From Mesaphorura yosii (lineage: Eukaryota; Arthropoda; Collembola; Poduromorpha; Tullbergiidae), in contig WIXG01000516.1 in NCBI GenBank assembly GCA_009869945.1, positions 1-44,530 on the forward strand: a DNA stretch of 44,530 nucleotides, given 5' to 3'. The position numbers were made by a program, and so were the translations under genes. Positions within the stretch are counted from its first letter, which is position 1. The number at the start of each line of letters is the position of its first letter. This document shows, piece by piece, positions 8,820 through 22,122 of the stretch. The notes below the pieces were generated by a model. That model saw only the letters and a program-made list of their open reading frames with translations, had not been told where the DNA came from and ran no database searches.

Positions 8820-10377
8820 TCACGGAGTGGAAATGGCGGCGCACGTCGTCGTGAGCGTGTTCGTATTGCTCGACGACAAAATATGCGGTCTCAGAATGGG
8901 TGTCGGGCTCTGGAACATCGACGTGAAGGGCTGTTGGCTGGAAATGCTTCGGTGAATATTCGATCTCGTGCCGCCACCGCTCGTCGAGCCTTCGTACTTG
9001 AGTTCTTTGTAGTAGCAAAAGAGAATGGCCAAGTAGACGAGGTAGACGATGCACGTGAAGCCGACAGGGATGACCGACGTTCCGTACACGTACAGGAAGG
9101 AGGCTTCGGGCAGCTTCTCGACGAGCATCAACTTGAAGGAGAGGAGCACAAAGCGGAAGATGATGACGAATGCAAGGCAGAAGGCGCCGAGACGGACGAG
9201 CGTGGCGGACTCCTGCAAAATTAATAAAAGGTGAGATTTTGTCCGGGCGCGCGCGTCAAGCGTCAAATTCAACGTGAAATTATATAAATCATGGCTTCAT
9301 GGCTGCTCCACACGTGTGCCTTGCGCCGAGTGCTCTAACGCAAATTTTTAATTTAAAATTTCATAACCTTCGCGGCGCGGTCTGCGGCTGGAAGGCAAAG
9401 TCAAAGGCGAAGCCAACATATGCCTGCCATTTTATTATCCTGCAATCTGCTCTACCCTGTCTGCTCTAATATGATTAGCTGTAATCTCATAAATTCTAAA
9501 CCCCCATCTCAGATTTTCGTCTCGTCTAATGAAATTTCTTGACTCACCTCGTCTGCTCCACGAAATGTCATAAACCCAGTCACGAAAAACAGGATACAAA
9601 AGAGAAACGCCATCGTCGTCTCGACCAACTCTGCGGTACGCCACAAAAAGGAAAGAAATTAATGGAAGTGAGTGAAAATAAGCAACATCTGCAATCTGTA
9701 TGCATGTACAGCCGCAAATTATGAGAAAAGTTGGTCTTGGTCTAGTAGTCTGGTCCGACTTACTTTCTCCAAGGCCCCCGACAGCAATCGGCAGAATGAG
9801 AACCAATTGAGTCACTGAAAAGAACTGTGAACGCAAAGCAATAAGAATAAAACTTGAATAGTGAGTTTTTGTGAGCAGTTCTAATTTGTTGGCATTGGCA
9901 AGTGCCAATTCAGTAAATTCGAATTCAGCAGGGTTCAGCGAGCGAGCACGCAGGTCAGATGGGAATAAATAATAAGAATTTATGTTATTTCTTCTTGGCA
10001 GGCAGGTAGGCAGGTGGTCTATTTACGCTGCTGGGAGACTGACAAAAGCAATTGAAATTGGCAACTGGAACTGGAAAGTAGAAAGTAGGATCGACTGACT
10101 ATGACTACTTTGGAGTAAAAGTACCAAGCACGAGCATTAAAGGATAAAGGAGAAGGAATAAAAGCGTCTGGCACCCAAGAGAGCACCAACGTCTTTATTC
10201 TCCTGATCCGGATCCAGAATCCACTCGTAAAGTAAACTTTCAAATTAAAGGATAAACGGGTACACAGTAAAAGTAGTAAGCGGGCAATGCAGGCAGGCAA
10301 CGCAGGTAGACTTGATTTAAACTTACGATATGAACACTTGCGAGGAAAAATACCGCAGCACGTATCGAGCAGCACAT
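8820..10377 (-). CDS. Four-transmembrane MCCSIR-family protein, paralogue A
   Basis: Four exons on the minus strand: 10377-10327 (51 nt, MCCSIRAAVFFLASVHI), 9824-9764 (61 nt, FFSVTQLVLILPIAVGGLGE), 9630-9548 (83 nt, ending TGFMTFRGADE) and 9212-8820 (393 nt, starting ESATLVRLGAFCLAF). Intron phases are 0, 1 and 0, all with GT-AG ends. The product is about 195 residues with four hydrophobic helices: one across exons 1-2, one in exon 3 and two in exon 4, separated by the loop PEASFLYVYGTSVIP. The Cys-rich N-terminus and a hydrophilic C-tail of about 65 residues are probably cytosolic, and the paired cysteines could be acylated. The size, helix pattern and CC start recall arthropod LAPTM-like/tetraspan proteins such as the Pasiflora group, but I cannot assign a named gene. 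The tail ends with SPTPILRPHILSSS and about 15 further residues; this LRPHIL motif recurs in paralogue C. Confidence 0.85.
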
Positions 10378-13300
10378 CCTCGCCTTCGCCTCGACTTGAC
10401 GTAATTCTGCTTCTGCTACTTTTGGCTTGAGTGATGTAATTAATTGCACTGGCAGAGAGGAGTGAGTAAATTTGGCAATGGCAGATTCACAAACACAAGT
10501 ACACGTTTCTTGGCACGGCACGGCACGGCACTTTTCGCTTGATTGACTGGAATCGACTCAGAATGAAGAGGAGGCACGGAGCGAGTCTGTCCAAGTCGAG
10601 TTCCAGAGCTGGACTGAGCTGGAAGACCTAAAAGTACGCTGTTTGTATGCTGAACGGCTGAGCCTCGTTCTTGCGTACACTTTTCCATTTTCTTCTGTCT
10701 GTCTCCGTCACATGGCGAATCGCGAATGGAGTTCCTCTTCCTCTGCTTTTTCTCTCTGCACTGCACTGCAATTCCGCCAAGTCAGGCATGGCACGGCTGC
10801 CCCAGCATGTCGATCCAATTCACGCTGAATTCATTTCATGTTGGTATTCGCATTAAATTTGAGTTATGTCAAGCAATACATTTAAATGGCCATACGCCTT
10901 ACCATCTCAACCTCGTTTCTTTAGTGCCTGCCAAATAATTTCGCGCGTCGTACGCCATTACCAATATTATGACATGTTGACTGTTTCGGCTTCGGCTTCA
11001 GCGTATCCAAGTTGAGAGATGTCATAAAACTCCCATCATCATCATCATCAATTCTCCACTACAGAAGAAGAAGTCTTAGACGAGACGACTTTTCGAAATG
11101 ATGATGGCTCCTAAATGGATTCATATTTATCGTAATACAATTGTCAGCCACTTCGACACATGCGAGATGCGAATATGCATATGCATGGCGCTTGGGAAAT
11201 AAATTCAATTATGGAATTCGATACCTCGTTTCTTCTTCGTAGTCGAAGCCGCACAGTGATTCGGTTCGAAGGAAAGAAAGAAGAGACGAGAAGAGATTTG
11301 AATCTTGAAATTGGAAAGTGCCGAGCCGAGCTACGACGCTGCCGCTGCAGTGAACAGTGAACACTGCTCACGACTGCTCGATGCTTTCTCCATTAACATC
11401 ACAATGAATCTTTCTTTCCAACTGTCACTGGCTCTGTTCTGTAATCATAAAAATGCGAAATTGAAATTGTGTAGCGCAGTCAGTACTCAGTTTTTCAGTT
11501 ATTTGATACGATACACTGCACTACAGTAATTCAGTATAGTCTAATGGTGTATTAAAATGTCAATTCTAAATGGAAACTCGCACGTGTGAGTACTCCAGAA
11601 CAGAATAAAATCACAAATGGAAAATCGGTACTTACCGAAAATTGGACCTCCAGAAGGACCAGAAATAGGAGATAAGAGACAATCCACCAGAGATGAGATT
11701 GACTTCAAGTACTAAGAAAATACTAAAATACGACAATGATGGGAATGTTGGCATCTTGGATGATGGCTTGTTTGTTTATTCAACTAATTCATGATGTGAC
11801 ATCTTTAAATCTCATCTCCTTTCAGCTCCGAGCTCCTTTCTTTGCCTTACGTGCTCGTAATCCTAGTCTCCAGTCGCCAGTGGCGTTTACTCAGACTAAA
11901 ATGATTTTCTTGTGTCAATTCGGTTTCCAGTCCATTCCACCATGCAGACAGACGAAGAAATGCAAGAATTAAGGTTAAGACTAAAAGAAACATACCATAG
12001 TCTCAACTTAGCGAATGAGCGAAGGTAAACAGATGATAATGACGACGGTGATTCTGTAAACACAAAGAGACTGACACTGTCACCAGTCGCCAACTGTCTT
12101 GTATCTGTCAACGTCAATTTTCTGTCTGCTCTTCATCTTGTAATGATAAAACTCGCGTGTCGCGATAATTAAATGCCAAAACGGCGAAATGTGAAATGGT
12201 GACAAATTAGAAAAGTATGCAAATTCGTGTGGACGTGCGATGTGCGAGGCGAGGGGAGGCAGGCCAAACACAAAATACAAATGAGGATTGTAATTAGCGC
12301 TCGCGCGAGTTGCGACTGTCAATAAGTTTGTGGGATTCGGCATGGAAATAAATGCGAGTCACGTCTTCAGCCTTCTGAAATTGTATTTCGCGTCCGTCGA
12401 GGACCAAAATATATATTGATTCTTCGTCTCATCTGCGTCTGTTGTCCTTTGGTGTGTCTTGTGGCGTGGCGTGCATTAATATTTGCCATTTGCTGTTTTG
12501 GGTCGTCGGCTGGCCAGCGCCAGAGTCGTCGCCGTCGTCACACTACATCGGTTTGCACTTTCTTTTTCTTCCTCACCGATCGCACGCGACACGAAACAAT
12601 AAATCACTTTAGCGTACTTTATTGGAAATTCGGAAACTCGGGCGCAAAACCAAACTCCGTCGTGTCTTCATGCTCAATACTTATGATTTTGTCCAGCGCC
12701 GACGCGGCGTCCGGCATTACAAGACGTATTACTATTATTGTTTTTCCAGTCGTAGATGCAAGTCGTGGGCACCCTCGCCCTCGCCTTCGTCTGTCTCCAT
12801 TTTTCCAAGCGCTGCGCTGCATTGCGTAATTTTGGTCCACCAACTTTCGTACTTCGACCCGACTCGGTCGTAAATCAATTTGGAATTCGTATCGTATCGC
12901 AGTCACAGTCGTCGTTCACTCAAAGTTCCTGGATTCCTGGAGACTAGATTGCTGGCCTGGCATGAATGGCTTTAGCTTTCGAATTTCCAGTACGCGTACG
13001 CACGAAAGAATTCCGACGCGCGTTCGCTCGCGCTGCTATGATCGTAGATCGCGTCCAATCACCTTTTGCTTTTACATGCTTGATTTCCTTCGCAGCGCAG
13101 CGCCATGAATTTTGGCCCGAATTCCGAATTCCGCTAGCGCCACTCGCATTCTGGAGAGATGACATGTCAAACTTCAACTTGCGTTAGCGTGTGTGTTTAC
13201 GTCGCAACTCACAGGCAAACTTTCGAAGGGCTTGCAAAGTGGATCCATTAATGAATCATTAATCATGCAAGCGCACAATGCGAGCTCATCTTACTTGACA

Positions 13301-16300
13301 TCATGAAAGTACGGCGCGTAGTGTGTCTTTCTGCTTCGTTCTATTCTCGTTCCAAGGAGAAAGTAATCCTGGAAATGGAATCCTACGCATCGCAGCGCGA
13401 GTGCCTTCGCCTTCATGGGAGCGTGGCGTGAAGAGTACAATTCCAGGCGCCTGGCGGCTCGAAGGTCTCAGTTTTCGAGGTTTCTTGCCATGTCGTGTCG
13501 TGTTTTATGCAAAAATCCCCCAGTAAATTAATCAATTCCATATTTTTCTTAAGTACCTAAGTTTCAAGTTACGAGCTGCGGTTGCGAATTACAACCATTT
13601 ATTTCCGCCACCGCCAGAATATTTTGTCTCCGAGACTCGCTATTCGCAATACTGAACGCAAAATCTCAGGCAAGCGCAAACCAAGCAGGCAAAGCAACAC
13701 GCAGAGTCATGCGTAATATTTCTTGGCAGACGGCAGCGCAACATACACGAGGAAACCGATTAAAGTGAACAGGAACGTAAATTTGCTTTGCTTTGTCAAT
13801 GTCCAAGTTAATGTTTACCTTTTGTCTTGTGTCACGGCCCCGAATTGTCCAAATCGATCCAAACCGCACCGCATGGAAGCGGCGGGAGGCGTGAGCTTTG
13901 GCGGCTGAATTCTTCATATTCGTATTGAATGAAGGAGCCCGACGGCACAGCGCGGCGGTGGTGGTGACTGATGACGGCCATAAATCACGACGGGAAGCAA
14001 CAAAACCGCTCCACTCCAGAAGACAGGTATGTAGAAGAGTCAAAAGATGAACTTTCCAGGTGACGGTGTCGACGACGGCTGTGCCTGGAAAGATGACATG
14101 ACAAAACACAGCAGAACACAAGATAGATAGGTGGAATAAGAAAATGCAGTCCTACGAGTCTTCTGACTCCATGCGGCTTCTGGTCACCGCACCGGGTGGT
14201 CGATTCATTTGTCTCCAGGCCTCGAACGCCACGAAGCTGCAGACTCAGTCAGACACTGGAAGAAGATTAAATGAGCTGAGCCACGCGACAATTAGTAGAT
14301 CATTGCATTTCCAACTTGATCGTACTCTGGCATAAGGCAACTGTAGCAAAAACTTTCAATTGGCAAATCTCATCAAGCGCATCAATTACAAAGCACTGAA
14401 GTTGAAGTGGAGAACATTTTCATTTTTATGGTTCACGGGTCCACGCCACGCCCGCGGAGAATGTTTGATTGAGGTCTTCCATCCAGGCAAAATTCAAGCC
14501 TGCCATGCCATGCGTGCAACGTCCAGCGCCCAGCGAGCAGCACAACGATTGCGATTTGTATACGAATATGAGAAATTGTGTCGTAAAAGAGAACGGACAG
14601 CTGTCACACATTATTTCCATTTCCATTTTCTGCTTGCTCACGCGGTAAATGAAACAAGCGGATGTGGACGCTGGCCTGGTCGGTTTTTAATATTAATGCA
14701 AATTCCAAGTATGGTCCAGCCGTTCGAGTCTAACTGAGTTGCAGTCTGGTCGTGCAAAATGAAACTAGAAGGCTGGAGCGAAAAAACCTCGCTTGGTTAA
14801 ACGTAGACAAAACTTCTGCTACTTTGGTGAAAGTAGTCAGTCTAGTGAACGTGCAATACAATAATGATTAGGATCGAAGCATGGGGAACAGTAGAACTGA
14901 GGCCTGGAGGGGTCTGAATGGCAATAGTGGGTTAAGCCAGCCAGGCTCGGTGTCGGCTCCGGCGTGTTTGTGGTTCAATTTCATTTCCCATGTGTGACAT
15001 ACGATTAGGAGTAATTTAGAGTCATGTGAGCCACGAGGCGCGTCACGCCACGCGTCTAATCAAGCCAAGTACGATACGCGAGCTTCATTTCACCGTGATG
15101 GCGGTGCTGAGTTGTTTATCGCATGTAAATCCTCTCTGGGCTCGTGTACCCGAATTAACACGAGGCACAGCACACGCCTGGCATTTATTTTCATAAACGA
15201 CACAAAGCAAAAGACGCCAACAGCGCTAGCATTTTGAGTTCAGCGTTTTGCAGTTCCCAAATTGAAATCCTCTTCATGCCACGCACGGCCAAGAGCCCAT
15301 TTGCCATTTGAATCTAATCATCATTACGCTGTGCTGCTCACATGTGTAAAATTGTGCGAGCATTTCATTGACATGAAGGCACCTACACCAAGTACAGAAT
15401 TCCAAATGTTTCAGCGTGTGCGCGTCGACAGTGAAACTAAGGTAAAAGTTGGAATGGAAGTCTCATTGAATTAAATTTACGTCAAGTGACTTCAGTTTCA
15501 ACTAAACTGAACTCTGCACTGCGACTGCCGCATCAGCAACTCGCAGCTCGCAGGCAGTCAGCCGAAAGTTTATGTAACCTGAATTTATGTGACCATTACC
15601 GCAATGACGACGGCGATGGCGAGCTGAATTTAGTGAAGTGAACAAAAGTTTTCCTTTGCCGCTTGAATTTCTTACCTGAATGCCGAAAGTTTCTGAACCT
15701 TGGACCATTTTTCGAAGCATGCGTGTGTTTTTGGTCATTTTGCCGTCAAAACTTGAACTTACCGCTCACAAATCGCATTCGTGAGACCACATGTAATTCG
15801 TGAAATCATGTGCACGTGCAAAATAATTGCTGCAATAGTTTTGTTCCCGGCCCGCTCCACAAATTTTGAGTCTTCCCGCACTTTGCTGCCTGCTTTGTTA
15901 TTGTCATTGCTGCTTTATGAGATGACAAAGGGTGACTTGACTGGTGACTAATGGCGTGCTTAAATTGTCAAGTCAAACTGCGCTGCGGCAGCAGCGCAGG
16001 TGAGATCTAAAGTAATCTTCTCTTTTCCAGAATTCCGAATTCCACATGGCTTTCTCCATATGACTTTCTCCGGCCCGTGCCATGCGAAGCTGTAATTTGA
16101 TACCATCAGCCATACATCAAGCCAGGCGGCAGGCAGGCAGGGCAGCACGAAGGATTCGCGAATTTCGCATGTGTTCTCGCGGATCTGCAATAAAGAAAGT
16201 TTCCGACGCTTAATCTTCGCTTTGCATTGCATGTGCGGGTGGAACCAATTTTCTGGCAAGAAATTGGCAAACTTTGTCAGTTATTTATTCAATTTGAGCT

Positions 16301-18184
16301 GACAGGAACATAATCAAGCTCCAAATGACAAAATGTCGTCATTCTCGGCGGTGGCGGGCTGAAAAAAATCCGTGGAAGCAGTGATTTGACTTGATTTGAC
16401 GTGGATAATTAATTAAGCATCTTGAGAGCCTCGTTTTTCCTGCTCGCACTTGTTTTACACGGAAGGAAGTGCGAAGAAGATAAAGTCAGACCCAAAGATG
16501 AGGTCTAAAGTTGCCGTTGCGTGCGCTTTGTGCCGTGCTCCTTTCACGACTTTACCTGATCCTTTTGTGCTTCTTTTGTGGTCGTCTCAGCTGGTGGCCT
16601 GCCCAAACAATACAAAAACACAATCAGGAAATGAAGAAAGTGGATTCAGTGCCCAGATTTCTTTTTGATTCCTTTCTTTCGCTAAAATTACCTTTCTTTT
16701 GGCAGTTATTTATTCCCCACAGTGCACGTCGTGGCCAAGTTGGAAAGTGAAGTTGAATTGACTTTTGCTGTAAATAAAGAGGGTAACTACCGTAAGAAAG
16801 GATTCTAGTCTTTGAACCTGCTGCTGGCTGCTGGGAAGGTAAGCTGTCAAGTAGAGTAGGAAACTTAAAGTTTTAAACTTACTTACCAACCAACTCAAGA
16901 CAATCGGCTGATGAAAGACGGAACGACTGCTCATTTCCAAGAAAATCAGCAATCGCCTTGCAGTGAATACGAAAGATGAACGAACATCTCGACTTGACTT
17001 GATTACGCTTGACTTAATTAAAAGTTTCCCGACCGACCGACCATTGCCGACTCGACATCAATTTCAGTCGAATTATTTGCCAACTGAATTCTGAACTCTG
17101 AATCTAAGAGGCCAAGAGCTCAACAGCCAGCCAGCTGACGACTCCCACCGAACCGAGGAAATTGAATCTTCAAGTTGAGTTAAATCTTTGCTTGTCCTTT
17201 GCTTTAAGATTTACCAAGAATTTGGCAAGGCGAGTCGAATCGAAATAATCTTTCTCCGTTCCGTGCCGTCGTGAAGATGTGGTTTCGGTTTTTCGAAGAA
17301 GAGAACGAAGGCAATTTCAGCTGAAATTGAAACCGTACTTCGGCCACGACCGCCCGTTCGACGAAAACGTGGGCTGGAGGCTTGGGCTTGACACACCAAT
17401 AAAATTCCACTGCAGTAAGTTTATACTTTAAGTTCATGTCTTCGTCTCGTCTTGTCTTGTTATTCGGTTGTTTAGAGCTTGGACAGTTCAATTTCATTTT
17501 TTGCTTATGCTTGACATTAATATTGGCCAGTCCAGCCAACCAGGGACTGAAAACGGACGGAAACTTGTCAAGTCAAGGAATTGAATGACCTTTTGCTCGT
17601 CGGCATTATTTGGCATGAGTATTTCGCATTTCGTATTTGAGCTCGTGCCTGGACTGGAATGCGGGTTCTCGTTTTGTGGTTGAATGGCTGCTGAAAAGTA
17701 ATATACGATGACAGCTGTCACTTTTTTTATGGAAACAGCTTGCTGAACATGATGACCAGACCATCGAGGACCTGCTCGTTCTTGTTCGCATCGCGTCGGC
17801 ATTGTCCGCATGGTGAACCTTTATCTTGACTCTGAGTTTATCGTGATCATGTTCTCCAGTGAACGAATGGAACCTCCGAACCTCGGAGTGCCTGCTTCTT
17901 GACTAGTGTAATTTAACGTGACTGACAAATCAGTGCACAATGCTGCCCTGCGCTGTAATCGTGTTCTAGTTTAATTTTGTGCTGACCCTTCAATTCCAGC
18001 TTAGGAATTCTCCAGCATGGAATGGCGGTGATGAAATTTATTATGACTCGCCAATAAATTAATACATGTTTTTCAGAAGCCAAAGTGTCGAATAATCGCA
18101 TCAATAATAATTGTACCGTAAAATTATACCACTAAAACTACGAAGAGTCACTGAAATAAAGTCGGACACATTAAAATCGAAGAA
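10378..18184. other. Long gene-poor region between paralogues A and B, first part
   Basis: No coding exon with splice and codon support was found on either strand. Open frames here (for example 12416-12829 and 13666-14121) have no motifs and start or stop at random. The DNA is full of short tandem iterations: CACGG units near 10508-10530, CAT units near 11035-11055, GGCAG units near 16125-16142. Small palindromes around GAATTC also occur. It could be an enhancer-bearing intergenic region or contain untranslated 5' exons of paralogue A, but nothing in the sequence decides this. Confidence 0.4.
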
Positions 18185-18622
18185 GCGAACTAAAATTTAG
18201 AAGGAGCTGGTGGAAGGTGAGACTGAAGAGGGGCCTTCCCAGGAGTTCTGACCCCGCCCGTGAGTCCACTGGCGGCAAGACAACCGGCTGGAAATTCGCC
18301 CCCTACCACAATGCCAGCGCCTCGTCGACGTCCCCATCCAACAACGACAGGTCCCCAGGCAAGAGCAGATCGACACGAGGGAGGCGGGCGTGCATGGACG
18401 CGAGGAAGCACGGAATCGGCGTGTACACAGCCTGTCTGATCCCCAACCCACCACACAGGAAGTGACGATAAGAGCCAGGCCTCAGGAGAAAGTGAGCAGT
18501 TGAGGAGCTCCTCCTGGAATGACTTCAGCGTCGAGTCGTAGTCCACGAGCAGGTCCCTCCTCTTGAACGAGGGAGTACACATCAGAAAGTAGACGAGACG
18601 GGGGAGGGGGACACCCCTCCCC
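18185..18622 (-). mobile_element. 3' fragment of a non-LTR retrotransposon reverse transcriptase ORF
   Basis: Minus-strand translation gives DYDSTLKSFQEELLNCSLSP and AWLLSSLPVWW in one frame, then, one frame over, GLGIRQAVYTPIPCFLAS and SRAGSELLGRPLFSLTFHQL. This is the typical text downstream of the catalytic palm in a class of animal non-LTR reverse transcriptases (the LPVRxGGLGIR...A...FLAS block). At least one frameshift and one in-frame stop (after DEALALW) are present, so the copy is dead. The catalytic YADD region, the endonuclease and any poly(A) tail are absent. The G+C content is clearly higher than the flanks. Its upstream (right) edge at about 18600-18670 coincides with two adjacent hairpins. 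Exact ends are uncertain. Confidence 0.7.
18601..18622. repeat. Perfect inverted repeat, 9-bp arms, 4-nt loop
   Basis: GGGGAGGGG at 18601-18609 is the exact reverse complement of CCCCTCCCC at 18614-18622, with loop GACA. It sits at the edge of the reverse transcriptase fragment and 12 nt from a second perfect hairpin. Confidence 0.9.
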
Positions 18623-18634
18623 ATTTATTTATTC

Positions 18635-18670
18635 TTTATTCAGGGTGTCGTCATCGACACCCTGAATAAA
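18635..18670. repeat. Perfect inverted repeat, 16-bp arms, 4-nt loop
   Basis: TTTATTCAGGGTGTCG at 18635-18650 is the exact reverse complement of CGACACCCTGAATAAA at 18655-18670, separated by TCAT. A perfect stem of this length is unlikely by chance. It could be a terminal structure of a mobile element, a fold-back junction formed on insertion, or a terminator-like RNA hairpin. The immediate neighbour of the non-LTR fragment makes an element-related origin most likely. Confidence 0.9.
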
Positions 18671-21347
18671 AAGATTGCGGACTGGGAGCAGAGATCTATG
18701 GAATTCATGGCGGCACGGCTCGCGCGAAGCGAGCACAGCTCAGCAGATAGCAGATTTGATTTGTCAAATGAAGATTAATCTCTTCTTGGACGTAGACTGG
18801 ACAGATGCTGGACGGCTGGACACGACGTTGACGTCCCATGCGAATTGGATAATCGTGAAGAATGATGGCGTCCGGTGCGCTTGCGTCGCGCGCCGTGCGC
18901 CAATGCCTACTGATTTACGAATTGGAAGCACGAATCAGAAGTGGTATGCAAATTTATCATTCCCATGATTATGATGCATGGTCTGATCTGAATATGGAAC
19001 AGAAAATAAAATATCACCGACCAACCACCTGAACAATGCGGGCAGGCTTGACTTGTAAACTTTTGTTCTACGACCGATCCTCATTTTTATTCATCCAGTA
19101 TCCGGTTTATTTATGCGGAATGGATCGCGGTTCGCGATTTGCGATCAGCCACGCAATGAAACGCTCGACGCAGGAAGAAGTTTTCGTTTGAAAAATTGGT
19201 AAAGCGTAAAGCGTAGCGTGGCGTGGCGTAAAGTGAGAAAGTTGAAGTACTTTTAATGGGCTTGGGCTTGGGCTGAGGCTTGGATAACTTTGTGAATATT
19301 GATTACCCACAGCCGAGTGATGAAAATTCCCGGTAATGAATATTCTGTGATCTGGCCTGGCCTGCCTTTGAAGATGAGTTAAATTATTCGTTATCCATTA
19401 TTCCGAACCCGATCAGGTTGAACCTTTTGAACCAGAAGAAAAGACGAAAACATCTAGTTTTGAATTCCGATCGCTGCACTGTACCGCTTACTGAAAGAAT
19501 TCAAGTCAGGGATCGGAATTCTAAGGAGGGACGAAGGATGGACAACCGACAACGATTTATAATTCTGACATCAGCACAGCGGCAAGCAGCGGAGAGTCAT
19601 TCATTTGTCTCTCCAGCAGCGGCAACAGCAACTCTAGGATAGAACGAACGCTGTAATCATTTTCAGGTTAGTGACATGCGTGTCCGCTGCCGTTCATTCG
19701 TCCCTGTCAAGAAGGCATGACGCTGACGCTCGCCGACCCGCGTGCTCGAACACATGTCACAAGTCGACAAGTAAGTCAAGTCCCGTGTTTCAGGCCTTTG
19801 ATTCTTCAGAGTCTTCAGAGTAAATGTCCACAAGTCGATTCTTGCTGTTGTTGACCTCCGCGCCGCCGCGCCCGAGACATTTATTAATTACATTGTAAAC
19901 AGTGCAGCTGGTGCAGCATAGCACAGAGCCCAGATTTCAACCATTAATCATATTTACTCAATTTAGCGAAAAGGGAAGAAGAAGGAGACTCTATCGTTCA
20001 AAGCCGAACCACTTGTCGAATTTTCAGCGTTTGTGTACCGAGCATTCAAGATAATGAACTCTGACGACGAAGACTCAAATACTCTGAACTCTTTGCATGT
20101 GAAAGTAAGTAAAAATAAACTGCTTGTGCTTTGAAGGGAATTCTGCGGTGCGCTGTTTGTTTTTGTAACGGATGAGCTGGCTGCTGCTGCTGGAGGAGTC
20201 TGGAAATCTCCAACAGGTCTAGAAAGAAGAAGACTGCTGAGTTAGGCATACGAACCCGAGCACGGACACGGAAACCTGCTGGAAACCTGGAATCTGCATT
20301 GCAGTGGCTTGGCTCCCATGCATTCGCCTTGTTTGTGTGGATGCAGATGCCATTAACGTTATTCGAATCATCTTCTCAAAGCAAAATACTTAAACTCAGG
20401 TGATTCTTGGCTGGAAGTTGCTCTTGTCTCTCTGCTGATATGCTTGTGCTGAATAAACTCAGCCGACTGTTTATTTTTGTGGTCAACTTGTCAATAAAAA
20501 TATACACTGCTTTATTCCAGCTTGTATTTGCCATTCTATAATTTTCAGCTTTGCTCTGCATTTGCCTTTGCCCTTGGCATTAATCCTTTACTTTATCTCC
20601 TGCTCTGCTCTGTTCTACGTCTAGAATAATAAAATATGCGCCAACAAATCTCGCTAGCCTATTTGTAGTCGTAGTCGCTAAACAAATACAAATACATAAC
20701 TCGTCTCGTCGTAATAATTCTAAAATCTCTCGAAAACTCAACTCGCTGAAGTGTAAACAAATTCTGCTGCGGTTTTCTCTTGGCAAATAGTAAACTCCTG
20801 TTCTAGGCTAGTAATTAGTTTCATTAATCACCTGTTCTGCTGCTTCTGAACTGCACTGCGTTCGGTTTGTACTTACTCAACTTGTGAATTGCGGTATTGA
20901 ATAATTCAAATCTACGCCGCACGCCTGCTCGTTGCCGTCCGCGACTCGACAAGCCGCTGGCTGGCTGGTATTGGCACTTTGTAGCTAACAATCACTAAAA
21001 CATAACACAATCACTAAGCGTCATCGCACTTTCAATTACAGCACTCATCCACATCTACACTTCACGGCACCGCCGTCATCGCCGTGGGTTCGAGTTTCCG
21101 ATGTAATCTCGGTGATTTGGATGAATAAATCATGGCCGACAGTCCATCAGCGACCGCCACGACGGGAAAGCTTTGCTGTTGCCTGCTGATGACTTTGATG
21201 ATGATGGCTTGCTGATGAGTTGCCTGCACTTTAAACTTAAACTGCGCTGCCCCGGTGGTTAGGGGTTGTGCTCATATTTAATTCATACCTTGGCGAGTCG
21301 CACTTGGCAAAACCGAAAAACGATGGTACTATGGCGTGCTGTTATTG
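18671..21347. other. Gene-poor region between paralogues A and B, second part
   Basis: No coding sequence supported. Contains an 11-bp inverted repeat, GAATTCCGATC at 19462-19472 and GATCGGAATTC at 19511-19521, plus short GCGTGGCGT-like iterations near 19205-19235. Gene B ends at its left-hand limit (stop at 21348-21350), so 21250-21347 probably includes 3' untranslated sequence of B. No clear poly(A) signal for B was seen. Confidence 0.35.
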
Positions 21348-22122
21348 TTACGGCGTCTGGAGTCTGGAGGACCGCGTTCTTGGCGGTCGGTAGCTCGGAT
21401 AACTCAGCCGTGCTGGCGGCGAGGCATACGACGGGTCACTTCGACGTAAGGCAGACTGATGCTTGAGATCTTTGTAGTAGAACACAAGAATAGTCAAGTA
21501 GATTGAGTACATGACGAAGATGAACAGCACCGGCACCACCTGCACCTCGTACACGTACAGGAACGAGGCTTCCGGGATGATGTCGACGAGCATCAGCGAG
21601 AATGATATGAGCGCGAATCGAAAGACCATCACGACAGCCAGGCAGATGCCACCGATGCGGATTAGCGTCGCAGATTCCTGACAATTACGCAAAACGCACG
21701 CACGTGTCGCCATTAATTCACGTCAATAATTCGTCGACGGTCTACTTACTTCGTCCGCGGCTCGAAAGGTCATGAACCCGGTCGCAAAAAACAAAATGGC
21801 GAAGAGAAAGGCCAGCAGAGTCTCGAGCATTCCTGAAAATAAGCAACTGTCGTCAAATCTGGTCTCGGAATTGATTGTTGTCGCTTCTGCAAATAAAGTA
21901 AATGGCAAGCCCAACTTGGAATGGGACTTACTGCCTTCGAGTCCGCCACCCATCGCAACTGGAAGAATGTACGCCATTTGGGTTATTGAGAAGAACTGCA
22001 AGAAGAAACTCTCAGTTAGTTTAGTTTCTGTTGTCCAACTGCTTCTGAAATACAAATCTATCAAATCTTACGATATGATTGCTGGCCATGAAGAAGACTG
22101 CCCCTCGAATTGAACAGCACAT
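21348..22122 (-). CDS. Four-transmembrane MCCSIR-family protein, paralogue B
   Basis: Four exons on the minus strand: 22122-22072 (MCCSIRGAVFFMASNHI), 21995-21932 (64 nt, FFSITQMAYILPVAMGGGLE), 21832-21750 (83 nt, ending TGFMTFRAADE) and 21677-21348 (330 nt, starting ESATLIRIGGICLAV). Introns are only 76, 99 and 72 nt, the most compact of the three paralogues, with the same phases 0, 1 and 0. An upstream in-frame ATG at 22126-22128 would add Met-Lys; the MCC start is preferred because A and C start there. The product is about 175 residues with four membrane helices. Compared with A and C, exon 2 has one extra codon, the exon 4 loop reads EASFLYVYEVQVVPV instead of ending GTSVIP, and the C-tail is shorter, rich in Ser, Pro and Arg, and lacks the LRPHIL motif. 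It is the most diverged copy. Its function is probably the same membrane role as its sisters, but that is inferred. Confidence 0.85.

Noticed and set aside
12416..12829. 137-codon plus-strand open frame
   Set aside because: Low-complexity Cys/Arg/Ser text with no family pattern; overlapping frames of similar length exist on both strands.
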